64,000 nt of DNA from Ferribacterium limneticum (GCF_020510585.1 NZ_CP075190.1:2602001-2666000), one strand, 5' to 3'; numbered from the stretch's first letter, positions 17,761 through 26,890 are shown. Notes: generated from the sequence alone by a model not told the origin. Numbers and translations: made by a program.

Positions 17761-19503
17761 TTATACCGCACGTTCCTTGACGTATCTGCCGGGTGCCGGT
17801 TCGATCGGCTTGTATTTGGCATTCCCCGGTTTGCGCGGTGCCCGCTGTTCTCCAGACAACGGTTTGAGCCAGCCGGCCCAATCGGCCCACCAGCTCCCCT
17901 TCCTCTCTTCTGCCGCGGTCAACCACCCCTCGGCATCGTTTTTCACATCGTCATTGACCCAATAGCTGCGCTTGTTCTTGCTGACCGGATTGATCACGCC
18001 GGCAATATGGCCGGAAGCGCCGAGCACAAAGCGGCTCTTGCCACCGAGCAGACGCGTACTCTGGTAGGCCGAATGCCACGGAACGATGTGATCCTCACGC
18101 GTCGCCAGCAGATAAACCGGCATATCGAGCTTGCCGAGATCGACCTTGGTACCGCACATGTCGAGCTTGCCCGGCATGCGCAGATTGTTTTCCAAGTACA
18201 TGTTGCGCATGTACCAGCAGGCAAACGGGCCCGGCAGGTTGGTTGAATCGGAATTCCAGTAGAGAAGGTCGAAGGCCTTCGGCTTCTCGCCCTTCAGATA
18301 ATTGCCGGTGACGTAATTCCAGACCAGATCGTTGGCACGCAGGAAGGAGAAGGTATTCGCGAGATCACGGGCGGGTAGCAGGCCACCCTTGCCGATAGTA
18401 CCTTCACGAGCGGCAACACCTTTTTCGTCGATGAACAAACCAATTTCGCCGGTATCCGAGAAATCGAGCAGGGTGGTCAGCAAGGTCAGCGAAGCAACCG
18501 GATCTTCCCCCCGCGCTTTGAGGACAGCCAGTGCCGAAGTCAAAATGGTGCCGCCAACACAGAAGCCCAGCGCATTGATCTGCTTGACCTTGGTAATTTC
18601 CTGGACCACACGCAGCGCAGTGATCGGACCTTGTTCAAGATAGTCATCCCAGCCGGCATGGCCTTGCGCCTCCTTCGGATTGCGCCAGGAAACCAGAAAC
18701 ACCGTGTTGCCTTGTTCGACCATGAAGCGGATCAATGAATTGTCCGGCTGCAGGTCCATGATGTAGAACTTGTTGATACACGGCGGCACCACGAGCAGCG
18801 GCCGCGTGCCAACCTTGGGCGTCAGCGGCGCATACTGGATCAACTGCATCAATTCGTTTTCGTACACGATGGCACCTTCCGTCGTCGCGATGTTCTTGCC
18901 AACCTCGAACACCGACTCGTCGGTCATCGAGATGCGGCCCTTCTCGAAATCCTTGATCAGGTTGTTGATGCCATCGGTAATGCTCTGACCCTTGGTCTCC
19001 AGAGCCAGCTTGATGAATTCCGGGTTGGTCGCAGCAAAATTGGACGGCGCCATGGCATCAGCCATCTGGCGGGCCAGGAAGCGCATGCGCTCCTTGGACT
19101 TTGCATCCTCGGCCGGAATCACTTCGACGACCTGCTTCAGATACTGGGTATTGAGCAGGTAGGCCTGATGCAGGTAATCGTAAATCGGGCTTTCGCGCCA
19201 CTCTGGCGCCGAAAAACGGCGATCGCCGGGCTCGGGCGCTACCTTGAAGGCAGGGTCCTGTCCAGGTTGTTTGTTCAGCACCGCCTGCCAGAGCGACATC
19301 TGCTGATCCATGAACTGCTTTTGCAGCGCCGTCAGCGCCTGAGGATCAACGGCGGGCGGCGGCAATGCACCAGCCGGAGCCCCGGCCTTGCCGAGATAGT
19401 CCATGAACTGCTGCATCATGTTCTGCCCGTTTTGCATGAACTGCGCGGCAGAACCTGCGAATGCGTCGTTATTGTTCGATCCCTGCGCCATGGGAAGACT
19501 CAT
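17761..19503 (-). CDS. phaC: Class I polyhydroxyalkanoate synthase
   Basis: 580 aa, the usual size of class I PhaC. Polymerises (R)-3-hydroxyacyl-CoA to PHA on the granule surface. The catalytic Cys is Cys315 in GFCVGGT (lipase-like box), with Asp in TREDHIVPW and His in GASGHIAGV. The N-terminal 100 residues are Gln/Asn/Met-rich, as usual. The ATG at 19503 was taken; a second at 19491 is possible as neither has a strong ribosome site. First gene of phaC-phaB-phaB; no phaA (thiolase) in the window. Confidence 0.95.
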   Translation of the reverse strand: MSLPMAQGSNNNDAFAGSAAQFMQNGQNMMQQFMDYLGKAGAPAGALPPPAVDPQALTALQKQFMDQQMSLWQAVLNKQPGQDPAFKVAPEPGDRRFSAPEWRESPIYDYLHQAYLLNTQYLKQVVEVIPAEDAKSKERMRFLARQMADAMAPSNFAATNPEFIKLALETKGQSITDGINNLIKDFEKGRISMTDESVFEVGKNIATTEGAIVYENELMQLIQYAPLTPKVGTRPLLVVPPCINKFYIMDLQPDNSLIRFMVEQGNTVFLVSWRNPKEAQGHAGWDDYLEQGPITALRVVQEITKVKQINALGFCVGGTILTSALAVLKARGEDPVASLTLLTTLLDFSDTGEIGLFIDEKGVAAREGTIGKGGLLPARDLANTFSFLRANDLVWNYVTGNYLKGEKPKAFDLLYWNSDSTNLPGPFACWYMRNMYLENNLRMPGKLDMCGTKVDLGKLDMPVYLLATREDHIVPWHSAYQSTRLLGGKSRFVLGASGHIAGVINPVSKNKRSYWVNDDVKNDAEGWLTAAEERKGSWWADWAGWLKPLSGEQRAPRKPGNAKYKPIEPAPGRYVKERAV

Positions 19504-19603
19504 CTCTATTGTTGTCGGGTTTGAGCCCTTGGATTCTCCATACCCGATTCAGCGCTGTCAATGAATTTGCATGCATAATTAGGCCCTCTTCAAGGCACTC
19601 AAT

Positions 19604-19834
19604 ATGTACATTGTTGCAATCGGCTGGCTCTACGTTACATTGCTGATTGCCGTCAACGAACCCAGCGTCGTCGCCGGCATCATTTCATTCCTGTTTTACG
19701 GGCTTATGCCCTGCTCCTTGCTGCTCTGGCTGGGTGGCAGCAAGGCCCGACGACAGCGCCGGGCGCATCGGGAATCACTCGCCAACCAGCGCCTGGACGA
19801 TGGCAATCGAGGCGATACCCGAGCCGATCAATAG
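19604..19834 (+). CDS. Small conserved-looking membrane protein
   Basis: 76 aa with two hydrophobic segments (about residues 3-19 and 22-44: IAVNEPSVVAGIISFLFYG then LMPCSLLLWLGG), ending in a basic Arg-rich tail. AAGG stands eight bases before the ATG. The last 60 bases overlap the 3' end of the convergent ZIP gene, so the tail beyond residue 56 is dictated by that overlap. I believe it resembles short membrane proteins found in other betaproteobacteria, but I cannot name a function. Confidence 0.6.
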   Translation: MYIVAIGWLYVTLLIAVNEPSVVAGIISFLFYGLMPCSLLLWLGGSKARRQRRAHRESLANQRLDDGNRGDTRADQ

Positions 19835-20542
19835 GACCTGCAGGATCGACTCCTTGAGTTCGGAACGCTTGTGCAGACCGGGAATCAGGTCGGCCACCGC
19901 AACGTAGATCATGCTGGCGGCGCCGAGAGCGAGCAGCGATGGAATCCACTCCGTCAAATCAGTCAGGGCAAAATAAGCGAGCATGGCGCCGACCATTGTT
20001 GCCAGGCTGGACAGCAGATTGAAGGCCAGCGCCCTGACCTTGCTGTAGCCGGAATGAAGCAGGATCAGGTAGTCGCCGACTTCCTGCGGAATTTCGTGGG
20101 CGATGATGGCCATCGCGGTGACGATGCCAAGCTCGGTGCTTTGCAAAAATGCGGCTGCAATGAGGATGCCATCGACAAAATTGTGGAAGGTGTCGCCGAC
20201 CAGGATGAGCAGGCCGGAACGTCCATGGTCATGGGCCGGAGCATGGGCATCATGTGCCTCGCAATGGTCGTGATGGCAATGGCGCCAGAGGACCAGCTTT
20301 TCGAGGACGAAAAACGCCATGATGCCGAACAGGACGGTTGCCGTTGTCCGATGCACATCCCCGTGTTCGAGCGCATGCGGCAGGATTTCCAGAAAGGCCG
20401 CGCCAAGCAGGGCGCCGATCGCGTAGGAAATCAGCATACTGATACGATGCGCGCCGAGGGCGAGACTCACCGCGGCGGCGGCGAACACGCTCAATGCTCC
20501 GCCGGCCAGCGAAACGGCAATGATCCAGGAAAGAGTGCTCAC
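19775..20542 (-). CDS. ZIP-family metal transporter
   Basis: 255 aa from a GTG. Seven or eight membrane segments with the ZIP metal-site motifs HNFVDGIL and HEIPQEVGDYLILL in the central helices, and a His-rich loop (CHHDHCEAHDAHAPAHDH, about residues 89-106) between helices 3 and 4. ZIP proteins bring Zn2+, Fe2+ or Mn2+ into the cytoplasm. The HEIPQE version resembles the ZupT/GufA-type branch. No metal-responsive regulator is adjacent. Confidence 0.88.
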   Translation of the reverse strand: MSTLSWIIAVSLAGGALSVFAAAAVSLALGAHRISMLISYAIGALLGAAFLEILPHALEHGDVHRTTATVLFGIMAFFVLEKLVLWRHCHHDHCEAHDAHAPAHDHGRSGLLILVGDTFHNFVDGILIAAAFLQSTELGIVTAMAIIAHEIPQEVGDYLILLHSGYSKVRALAFNLLSSLATMVGAMLAYFALTDLTEWIPSLLALGAASMIYVAVADLIPGLHKRSELKESILQVLLIGSGIASIAIVQALVGE

Positions 20543-20571
20543 GGGAATCTGCTACTTGAGAAAGGCGCGGA

Positions 20572-21540
20572 TTATACGCCCGCCGGCCAGTTTGGCTGAA
20601 CCGCCAGTGCCTCGTCGAGGAGCCAGCGGCGGAATGCGGCGACCGATTCGCGCTGGGCAACCGCCTTGCGCATCACCAGAAAATAGCCGAAGGGCGATGG
20701 CACGGCGATCTCGAAAGGCACGATCAAACGCCCGGCCGCGACATCGGCTTCGACCAGCGGTTTCAACGCCAAGGCCACGCCCTGCCCGTCAAGCGCAGCT
20801 TCAACAGCGAGGACGGCATTTGAAAACCGTGGCCCGCGCTCGGCATCGACGTTAGTTGCCCCGGCACAGGAAAGCCACTCCTGCCAACCGGGCTGGCCTT
20901 CCTCGTCGCCGATGGTTTCGTCATGGATCAAGACGTGACGCGCCAGGTCCTGGGGAACGGCTAACGGGCGCTCCGCACTGAGCAGCCGCGGGCTGCATAC
21001 CGGTACCCAGTCCGGCGCAAAGATTTGCTCCACCTGCAGGCCGGGATAATTGCCGGTGCCATAACGAATGGCCAGTAAGCTGCCCGCTTCGCGCAGATCG
21101 AAGCGCTCATTGTCGAGCAACAATGTTTCGCCCCGCCGGTCGACACTGTCGCCACGACTCGACAGGCGTAACTCGACTTCCGGATGCGCCAGCGAAAAGC
21201 GGGGCAAACGCGGCACCAGCCAGCGTGTTGCAAATGACGGCGGGGCCGTCACAGTGAGCACGCCGTCGACTTCACTGCGGGTACTGTCGATGGCGGCAGC
21301 AAAACAATCGAAGCCTTCACGAATCTTGGGCAGCATGGCCCGCCCTTGCGGCGTGATTTCCAATGCACGGGTCAGACGACGAAACAGCGCGACGCCGAGA
21401 TAGGTTTCCAGGGTCTTGATCTGCTGGCTGACGGCAGCCGGCGTGACGTGCAGTTCCTCGGCAGCTTTCTTGAAGCTCAGATGGCGCGCCGCAGACTCGA
21501 AGGCGCGCATGGCGGACAGCGGGGGCAGACGATAGGTCAC
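20572..21540 (-). CDS. LysR-type regulator, GcvA-like
   Basis: About 322 aa. Helix-turn-helix domain at the N-terminus (RLPPLSAMRAFESAARHLSF, KKAAEELHVTPAAVSQQIK), followed by a periplasmic-binding-like effector domain. The GcvA subgroup is suggested by the RLPPLxAxRAFE opening. I place the start at the GTG at 21540; a TTG at 21546 is the other choice, and neither has a good ribosome site. It ends 30 bases before the ZIP gene on the same strand. The target genes are unknown; the divergent gene is a small lipoprotein. Confidence 0.82.
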   Translation of the reverse strand: MTYRLPPLSAMRAFESAARHLSFKKAAEELHVTPAAVSQQIKTLETYLGVALFRRLTRALEITPQGRAMLPKIREGFDCFAAAIDSTRSEVDGVLTVTAPPSFATRWLVPRLPRFSLAHPEVELRLSSRGDSVDRRGETLLLDNERFDLREAGSLLAIRYGTGNYPGLQVEQIFAPDWVPVCSPRLLSAERPLAVPQDLARHVLIHDETIGDEEGQPGWQEWLSCAGATNVDAERGPRFSNAVLAVEAALDGQGVALALKPLVEADVAAGRLIVPFEIAVPSPFGYFLVMRKAVAQRESVAAFRRWLLDEALAVQPNWPAGV

Positions 21541-21673
21541 GGCCAACGATTAAGTTTTTCTAAAGTATTGCATCATAAATAGTCGTTTGTCGCTCGGCAA
21601 GGCGCTGACTAATGTTTCGTTTCGGCCGACATCGGGTCGATGTCGCCAACATCCCTGAAAGAAAGGTATCACC

Positions 21674-21898
21674 ATGAACAAGTCACTGCTCGTTGCCGCA
21701 CTGCTTACCGTCGCACTCACCGCCTGCGGCAAAAAGGACGAGTCCGTCGCAGCACTGCCGCCGGCAGTAGCCGCTCCCTCGCTGCCGGCGCCGGCTACGC
21801 CCCCGTCGCTGCCGAACGTCGGGCAGGAAGAGGCGGCCAAGCCCGCCGATAGCGCCGCGCCAAGCGCTCCGGCCGCTGAAAGCACCCCGGCCCGTTGA
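21674..21898 (+). CDS. Small Ala/Pro-rich lipoprotein
   Basis: 74 aa. A lipoprotein signal peptide ends LTVALTAC with the lipidated Cys18, followed by GKKDES; the rest is low-complexity Ala/Pro/Ser (PPAVAAPSLPAPATPP). GAAAGG precedes the ATG. Residues after Cys18 (GKK) do not suggest inner-membrane retention, so it is probably in the outer membrane facing the periplasm. Function unknown. Divergent from the LysR gene. Confidence 0.7.
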   Translation: MNKSLLVAALLTVALTACGKKDESVAALPPAVAAPSLPAPATPPSLPNVGQEEAAKPADSAAPSAPAAESTPAR

Positions 21899-21974
21899 GC
21901 CAAAAGCGCCACGGTTAAGAAATACTAATTTATCAAACAAAAATAACTCGTTCGTTGCCTTACGGCGACTTTGA

Positions 21975-22052
21975 TAAATTGCGCCCCGTCTCCTCCAGAC
22001 CTTCATGCGCTTAGGTTCTGGATTGAGCCCGCTTTATGCGGGCTCTTTTTTT
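21975..22052 (+). ncRNA. Candidate small RNA or 5' leader ending in an intrinsic terminator
   Basis: Between the lipoprotein and the CoA-transferase lies a possible promoter (TTGCCT near 21955, GATAAAT near 21972). It is followed by a hairpin (TCCAGACC pairing with GGTTCTGGA, about 21996-22021) and a strong terminator (GAGCCCGC / GCGGGCTC, 22025-22045, then seven Ts). The gene downstream starts 54 bases after the terminator. It may be a free sRNA of about 75 nt or an attenuated leader of the CoA-transferase. No known riboswitch was recognised. Confidence 0.4.
22025..22052 (+). terminator. Rho-independent terminator before the CoA-transferase
   Basis: Perfect eight-base stem GAGCCCGC / GCGGGCTC, five-base loop, followed by TTTTTTT. 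It lies 127 bases after the lipoprotein stop and upstream of the next gene. Confidence 0.85.
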
Positions 22053-22106
22053 ATTCGTTTTTTGTCCGTCATTTGTTGATAACCCAATACTGGAGCATCG
22101 AGAAAC

Positions 22107-23669
22107 ATGGTTGGAGGTTCACGCATCCTTAATGCCGCCATGCGCGGCAAGATCATGTCGGCCGACGAGGCCGCCAATCTCATCGAATCCGGCGTCAATG
22201 TCGGGATGAGCGGTTTTACCGGAGCAGGCTATCCGAAACTGGTTCCGACGGCGCTGGCCAAGCGCATCATGGATGCCAACCTGCACGGGCAAAAATTCAA
22301 GATTGGCGTGTGGACCGGCGCCTCGACGGCGCCTGAACTCGACGGCGCGCTGGCCATGGTCGATGGCATCGAAATGCGCCTGCCCTACCAGTCCGATCCG
22401 ACCTGCCGCAAACGGATCAACGCCGGTGAGATGGAGTACATCGACATCCACCTGTCGCACGTCGCCCAGTTCGTCTGGGGCGGTTTTCTCGGCAAGCTCG
22501 ATATCGCCGTCGTCGAAGTCGCCGGCATTCTTGAAGACGGCCGGCTGATTCCGTCGTCTTCGGTCGGCAACAACAAGACCTGGCTGGATCAGGCCGACAA
22601 GATCATCCTGGAAGTCAATTCCTGGCAAAACCCGGCGCTTGAGGGCATGCACGACATTTACTACGGCACCGCCCTGCCACCGCACCGCAAACCGATTCCG
22701 CTGCTCAAGACCGATGACCGCATCGGCGAACCGTATTACAAGATCGATCCGAACAAGGTCATTGCCGTCATTGAAACCAACAAGGCTGACCGCAACTCGG
22801 CCTTCTCGCCGCCGGACACCAATTCGCAACTGATCGCCGGCCACATCCTCGAATTCCTCCAGCACGAAGTCAAAAAAGGCCGCCTGCCGGCCAACCTGCT
22901 GCCGCTGCAATCGGGGGTCGGCAATGTCGCCAATGCCGTGATGGCCGGCCTGCAGGATGGCCCCTTCGAAAACCTGACGGCCTATACCGAAGTGCTGCAG
23001 GATGGCATGCTCGAACTGATCAAGTCGGGCAAGCTGACCTGTGCTTCGGCCACCTCCTTCTCGCTCTCCCCGAATGCACTGGTCGAGCTGAATGCCGACT
23101 TGCCGCGCTTCAAAGACAGCATCATCTTGCGTCCGCAGGAAATCTCGAACCATCCGGAAGTGATCCGCCGCCTCGGCGTCATTGCCATGAACGGGCTGAT
23201 CGAAGCCGACATCTACGGCAACGTCAATTCGACCCACATCATGGGCACCTCGATCATGAACGGCATCGGCGGTTCCGGCGATTTCGCCCGCAATGCCTTC
23301 GTCTCGATCTTCATGACGCCCTCGAGCGCCAAGGGTGGCAGCATTTCCTGCATCGTGCCGATGGTGTCGCACGTTGACCACACCGAGCACGATGTCCAGG
23401 TGGTCGTCACCGAGCAAGGGCTGGCCGATCTGCGCGGCTTGTCGCCCAAGCAGCGAGCCAAGGTGATCATCGACAACTGCGCCCACCCGAATTTCAAGCC
23501 GGCCTTGCGCGAGTATTACGAGCGTTCGCTGCGCTACTCGCCGGGCCGTCACACGCCGCACCTGCTCGACGAAGCCTTTACCTTCCTGCCGAACTGGGTG
23601 GCCAATCAGGCCGCACGGGAAGCCTGGCGGGAGGATTCGCTGGTGCAGGCGGATGCCTGGAAAAAGTAG
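22107..23669 (+). CDS. Acetyl-CoA hydrolase/transferase family protein (succinyl-CoA:acetate CoA-transferase type)
   Basis: 520 aa. Transfers CoA between acyl groups, most likely succinyl-CoA and acetate. Marks: the N-terminal GVNVGMSGFTGAGYPKLVPT, the catalytic-Glu region VIAVIETNKADRNSAFS, GIGGSGDFARNA and the C-terminal HDVQVVVTEQGLADLRGLSP. The length and these motifs fit the Cat1/AarC/SucC-type class, which supports acetate use and a TCA bypass. GGAG lies 12 bases before the ATG. A hairpin lies just after the stop. Confidence 0.88.
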   Translation: MVGGSRILNAAMRGKIMSADEAANLIESGVNVGMSGFTGAGYPKLVPTALAKRIMDANLHGQKFKIGVWTGASTAPELDGALAMVDGIEMRLPYQSDPTCRKRINAGEMEYIDIHLSHVAQFVWGGFLGKLDIAVVEVAGILEDGRLIPSSSVGNNKTWLDQADKIILEVNSWQNPALEGMHDIYYGTALPPHRKPIPLLKTDDRIGEPYYKIDPNKVIAVIETNKADRNSAFSPPDTNSQLIAGHILEFLQHEVKKGRLPANLLPLQSGVGNVANAVMAGLQDGPFENLTAYTEVLQDGMLELIKSGKLTCASATSFSLSPNALVELNADLPRFKDSIILRPQEISNHPEVIRRLGVIAMNGLIEADIYGNVNSTHIMGTSIMNGIGGSGDFARNAFVSIFMTPSSAKGGSISCIVPMVSHVDHTEHDVQVVVTEQGLADLRGLSPKQRAKVIIDNCAHPNFKPALREYYERSLRYSPGRHTPHLLDEAFTFLPNWVANQAAREAWREDSLVQADAWKK

Positions 23670-23681
23670 TCGGCAACTCAA

Positions 23682-23704
23682 GGCAGCGAGATCGGCTCGC
23701 TGCC
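23682..23704 (+). terminator. Hairpin after the CoA-transferase gene
   Basis: Perfect nine-base stem GGCAGCGAG / CTCGCTGCC with loop ATCGG, 12 bases after the stop. No T-run follows, so it is a weak terminator or a 3' end-stabilising structure. Confidence 0.5.
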
Positions 23705-23835
23705 TATTGCCAACACGGTGCCGCACCGACGATTAATGAAAACTAATTTGTCCGATAAGAAATCATTGTTTGCTGCACCGCAACATTCGTCCTATATTGA
23801 TGACATGAACTCACTCAGGCAATCAAGGAGGCTTC

Positions 23836-24036
23836 ATGTCCATCAGTAAACTCATTTCTCGTATGACCGCAGGCAAGCTCGAAAAACACGGCGAAACGAT
23901 GAGCTACGACGCCATTTTCAAGGGCGCGACAAGCAGCCAGGACCTTGCTGCGGCGAATTTCCTGCCCGGCCTCAGGGCCGTCGAAAATGAGGTAGACGCC
24001 TACTTCAAGGATGTCTTCGCCGGCTCGGTGTTTTAA
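23836..24036 (+). CDS. Small hypothetical protein
   Basis: 66 aa with a strong ribosome site (AAGGAGG six bases before the ATG), which is the main reason to accept it. Soluble, without signal peptide; contains MSYDAIFKGATSSQDLAAA and a C-terminal VDAYFKDVFAGSVF. Function unknown. The 166-bp upstream gap and the 72-bp downstream gap suggest a single-gene transcript. Confidence 0.6.
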   Translation: MSISKLISRMTAGKLEKHGETMSYDAIFKGATSSQDLAAANFLPGLRAVENEVDAYFKDVFAGSVF

Positions 24037-24108
24037 ACCGACTCAACAGAACTAGCCCAAACTTTTGCGGCGAATCCGGAATTCACCGACCGGCTCTTTA
24101 TTGGCTGC

Positions 24109-24837
24109 TTAAGACTCTAGCCAGATCAGGCTGGCCATGCGGCCGGTCACGCCATCGCGGCGGTAAGAAAAGAAATCGGCTGCTTCGCTGAAGGTGCAGC
24201 GCTCTCCGCCGCTGATTGACGCTACTCCCGCCGTGGTCAGGCGCTGGCGGGCCAGCAGATAAATATCGGCCAGCCATTTCCCCGGCCCATGTGCGACGAA
24301 GGCTTGAGCCGCCTGTGCATCGTGCGCAACAAAAACGGCGCGAACCTCGTCACCCACCTCAAAAGCCGATGGACCAATGGCCGGCCCCAGCCAGGTCAGC
24401 AATTCCTCGGCCGGCACAGCCATGTCCCTTATCGTTGCTTCGAGCACCCCGGCCGCCAACCCGCGCCAACCGGCATGAGCGGCCGCAACGACGGTTCCGG
24501 CCCGGTCGCAAAAGAGAACGGGCAGGCAATCGGCGGTCATCACGGCGCAAACCACACCGGGATCTCGCGTGAAAGCCGCATCGGCCTCTTTCAATTTTGG
24601 GCTTTTTTTCGGGTTGACCGTGGCAATGCCGTGAACCTGCTTGAGCCACGCCGGTTCAGCCGGCAAATGATCGCGCAAGACGGCCCGATTGGTTGCAACA
24701 TGGGCCGGATCGTCACCGACATGGTCGCCGAGATTGAAACTGCCCCACGGTGCCAGACTGCTACCGGCACCGCGCAGCGTCTGCAAGCTGCGGACCCGGG
24801 CTGGCGCCGGCCAGTCCGGAACCAGCAAATTAGCCAT
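24109..24837 (-). CDS. pgeF: Multicopper-oxidase-fold (laccase-domain) peptidoglycan editing factor
   Basis: 242 aa, YfiH/DUF152 family. Family members remove mis-incorporated L-Ser from UDP-MurNAc peptides or act as purine nucleosidases. Conserved metal-binding residues appear in QVHG, VMTADCLPVLF and AAAHAGWRGLAAGVLE. The ATG at 24837 overlaps the rluD stop by eight bases (ATGGCTAA); rluD-pgeF adjacency is common. A copy of the dispersed 35-bp element is in frame at 24588-24622, giving TVNPKKSPKLKEADA, just after QVHG. Confidence 0.88.
   Translation of the reverse strand: MANLLVPDWPAPARVRSLQTLRGAGSSLAPWGSFNLGDHVGDDPAHVATNRAVLRDHLPAEPAWLKQVHGIATVNPKKSPKLKEADAAFTRDPGVVCAVMTADCLPVLFCDRAGTVVAAAHAGWRGLAAGVLEATIRDMAVPAEELLTWLGPAIGPSAFEVGDEVRAVFVAHDAQAAQAFVAHGPGKWLADIYLLARQRLTTAGVASISGGERCTFSEAADFFSYRRDGVTGRMASLIWLES
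24588..24622 (-). repeat. Dispersed 35-bp element inside pgeF
   Basis: On the minus strand: CACGGTCAACCCG, seven As, GCCC, AAAATTGAAAG. Read in frame as TVNPKKSPKLK. Confidence 0.75.
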
Positions 24838-25789
24838 AGCGCAGGGAATCGAGGAGATCACGCATATCCTCCGGCATCGGTACTTCCCACTGCATTTTCA
24901 GTCCGGTCAGCGGATGCACGAGACCGAGGCGCGTCGCATGCAGGGCTTGCCGCGGAAACTCGGGCAATTTCGGGTTGTGCTTGCCATAGACCTGATCGCC
25001 GACCAGCGGATGATGGATGGCCGCCATGTGCACGCGGATCTGGTGCGTCCGTCCGGTTTCCAGCGAACACTCGACGAAGGTCGTGTAAGGAAAGAGTTCA
25101 AGGATGCGGATATTGGTTATCGCCGGCTTGCCGCCGCGATTTTCCGGCACGATGGCCATCTTGATGCGCTGCGACGGATGCCGGCCGATCGGCTCGTTGA
25201 CGGTACCCTCGTGCTTCATGGCGCCAGCCGCCAGGGCCAGATAGATGCGCCGCACGGTCCGCGCCTGCAACTGGCGAACCAGATCGGTCTGCGCTTCCAG
25301 CGTCTTGGCAACGACGAGCAGGCCGCTGGTGTCCTTGTCCAGACGGTGCACGATGCCGGCGCGCGGCACCACTTCGATCCCCGGCACGTGGTGGAGCAGC
25401 GCATTCATCAAGGTGCCGCTCCAGTTGCCGCTGCCCGGATGGACGACCAGCCCGGCCGGCTTGTTGATGACGAGCAGGGTTTCGTCCTCGAAGACAACGT
25501 CGAGAGGAATGTCCTCAGGCAGTTCAGGCTGGTTGCGGATATCGGTCGGCTCACTGACCAGCAGCCTTTCGCCGCCCATCATCTTGCGTTTGGGTTCGGT
25601 TTCCGGCTTGCCATCGACCAGCACGCAGGCGTCACGCACCCAGCCCTGCAGTCGGTTGCGGGAATGCTGGGGCAGCAACTCGGCCAGCACCTGATCGAGA
25701 CGGCGGCCGTAACTAGCGTCAGGAACGGTCAGGTGGAGCGGTTCAGTTCGGCTATAATCGCCGGAGTTTTCAACAGGATCATCATTCAT
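24830..25789 (-). CDS. rluD: 23S rRNA pseudouridine synthase
   Basis: 319 aa. N-terminal S4 RNA-binding domain (RRLDQVLAELLPQHSRNRLQ, GWVRDACVLVDGK) and the RluA-family catalytic domain with the active Asp in HRLDKDTSGLLVVAK, plus INKPAGLVVHPG and GRTHQIRVHM. RluD modifies U1911, U1915 and U1917 of 23S rRNA. The start at 25789 overlaps the divergent bamD start, a conserved arrangement. Continues into pgeF with an eight-base overlap. Confidence 0.93.
   Translation of the reverse strand: MNDDPVENSGDYSRTEPLHLTVPDASYGRRLDQVLAELLPQHSRNRLQGWVRDACVLVDGKPETEPKRKMMGGERLLVSEPTDIRNQPELPEDIPLDVVFEDETLLVINKPAGLVVHPGSGNWSGTLMNALLHHVPGIEVVPRAGIVHRLDKDTSGLLVVAKTLEAQTDLVRQLQARTVRRIYLALAAGAMKHEGTVNEPIGRHPSQRIKMAIVPENRGGKPAITNIRILELFPYTTFVECSLETGRTHQIRVHMAAIHHPLVGDQVYGKHNPKLPEFPRQALHATRLGLVHPLTGLKMQWEVPMPEDMRDLLDSLRYG
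25753..25758 (+). promoter_or_regulatory. Possible -10 box for bamD
   Basis: An exact TATAAT lies 30 bases before the bamD ATG, inside the 5' end of rluD. I see no convincing -35 box at the right distance, so support is partial. Confidence 0.35.
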
Positions 25790-26615
25790 GATGCGAAGTT
25801 TACCCGCATTCCAGTCATTCCCCGCCCTCTTCCGAGTGCTGATGGCTGTTTTCATTGCCGCTTTTATCGCTGGTTGCAGTTCGATGCCCGACCAGATCGA
25901 CGAAACCGCCGGCTGGTCGGCTGGCAAGCTCTATGGCGAAGCCAAGGATGCGCAGGCCGACGGCAACTGGGACAAAGCCTCGAAAATGCTGGAGAAGCTC
26001 GAAGCCCGCTTCCCTTACGGCCGCTATGCCCAGCAAGCCCAGCTTGAAATGGGTTACGTGTATTGGAAGGCCAATGAACCCGGTTCGGCACTGGCTGCCT
26101 GTGACCGCTTCATAAAGCTGCACCCGAGCCACCCGGCCGTCGACTACGTCTACTACCTGAAGGGTCTGATCAACTTCAACGAAGACCTCGGACTGACCGC
26201 CTTGTTCAGCACGCAGGACCCAACCGAGCGCGACCCCAAGGCGGCGCGCGAAGCCTTCGATGCTTTCAAGGAACTGGTCACCCGCTTCCCGAGCAGCAAG
26301 TACACGCCAGATGCCACACTGCGCATGAACTACCTGATCAATGCGATGGCCTCGCTGGAAGTCCACGTCGCCCGCTACTACGTCAAGCGCGGCGCCTACA
26401 TTGCCGCGGCAAATCGTGCCCAGTACGCGATCAAGACCTATCCGCAGGCGCCGGCCATCGAAGAGGCGATGTTCATCATGATTACCGCCTACGACAAGAT
26501 GGGTATGAACGATCTGCGCGATGATGCTGATCGCGTGATGAAGAAGAATTTCCCGAAGAGCCGTTTCTACAAGGATGGCTTGAAGAGCAAGACGGCTTGG
26601 TGGCAGCTCTGGTAA
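25788..26615 (+). CDS. bamD: Outer membrane protein assembly factor BamD
   Basis: 275 aa lipoprotein. The signal peptide ends IAGCSS with the lipidated Cys30, followed by TPR-like repeats (LYGEAKDAQADGNWDKASKM, LEKLEARFPYGRYAQQAQLE) and the typical RDPKAAREAFDAFKELVTRF. Part of the BAM complex that inserts beta-barrel proteins into the outer membrane; essential in relatives. Starts opposite rluD. Followed by a 690-bp repeat-rich gap. Confidence 0.94.
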   Translation: MMRSLPAFQSFPALFRVLMAVFIAAFIAGCSSMPDQIDETAGWSAGKLYGEAKDAQADGNWDKASKMLEKLEARFPYGRYAQQAQLEMGYVYWKANEPGSALAACDRFIKLHPSHPAVDYVYYLKGLINFNEDLGLTALFSTQDPTERDPKAAREAFDAFKELVTRFPSSKYTPDATLRMNYLINAMASLEVHVARYYVKRGAYIAAANRAQYAIKTYPQAPAIEEAMFIMITAYDKMGMNDLRDDADRVMKKNFPKSRFYKDGLKSKTAWWQLW

Positions 26616-26675
26616 GTCTGCCCGCGTAAGCGGGATATGCTGATTGCGGGCGGGAACTCTTTCCCGCGTGATTGG

Positions 26676-26890
26676 CTTGGGGTTCCGCCCTTGCGGGGCG
26701 TCTCACTTTTTCTTGCTTCGCCAAGAAAAAGTAAGCAAAAAGAAGGCGACCCTGGGTCGGTGCCGGCTGCGCCGGTTCCCTGCGCTACTCGGGACTGGCG
26801 GGGGCTGCGGAACTCGGGCTGCGCCCTCAGACAGTCCTCGCCCTTAATCCGCCAGCCCCTGCGTTGCTCGGCACCTCTCAAGGGGCCCGG
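26676..26890 (+). repeat. About 215-bp repeat, copy A
   Basis: Starts CTTGGGGTTCCGCC and carries a strong internal hairpin (CTTTTTCTTGCTTCGCCAAG, AAAAAG). An inverted, diverged copy lies at 27091-27304: both share the start, the hairpin, AGAAGGCGACCC-like and GCCGGTTCCCTGCGCTACTC-like blocks, and TGCGTTGCTCGGC. I know this type of sequence as a widely scattered repeat in beta- and gammaproteobacteria, sometimes mis-annotated as short proteins. Confidence 0.75.
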
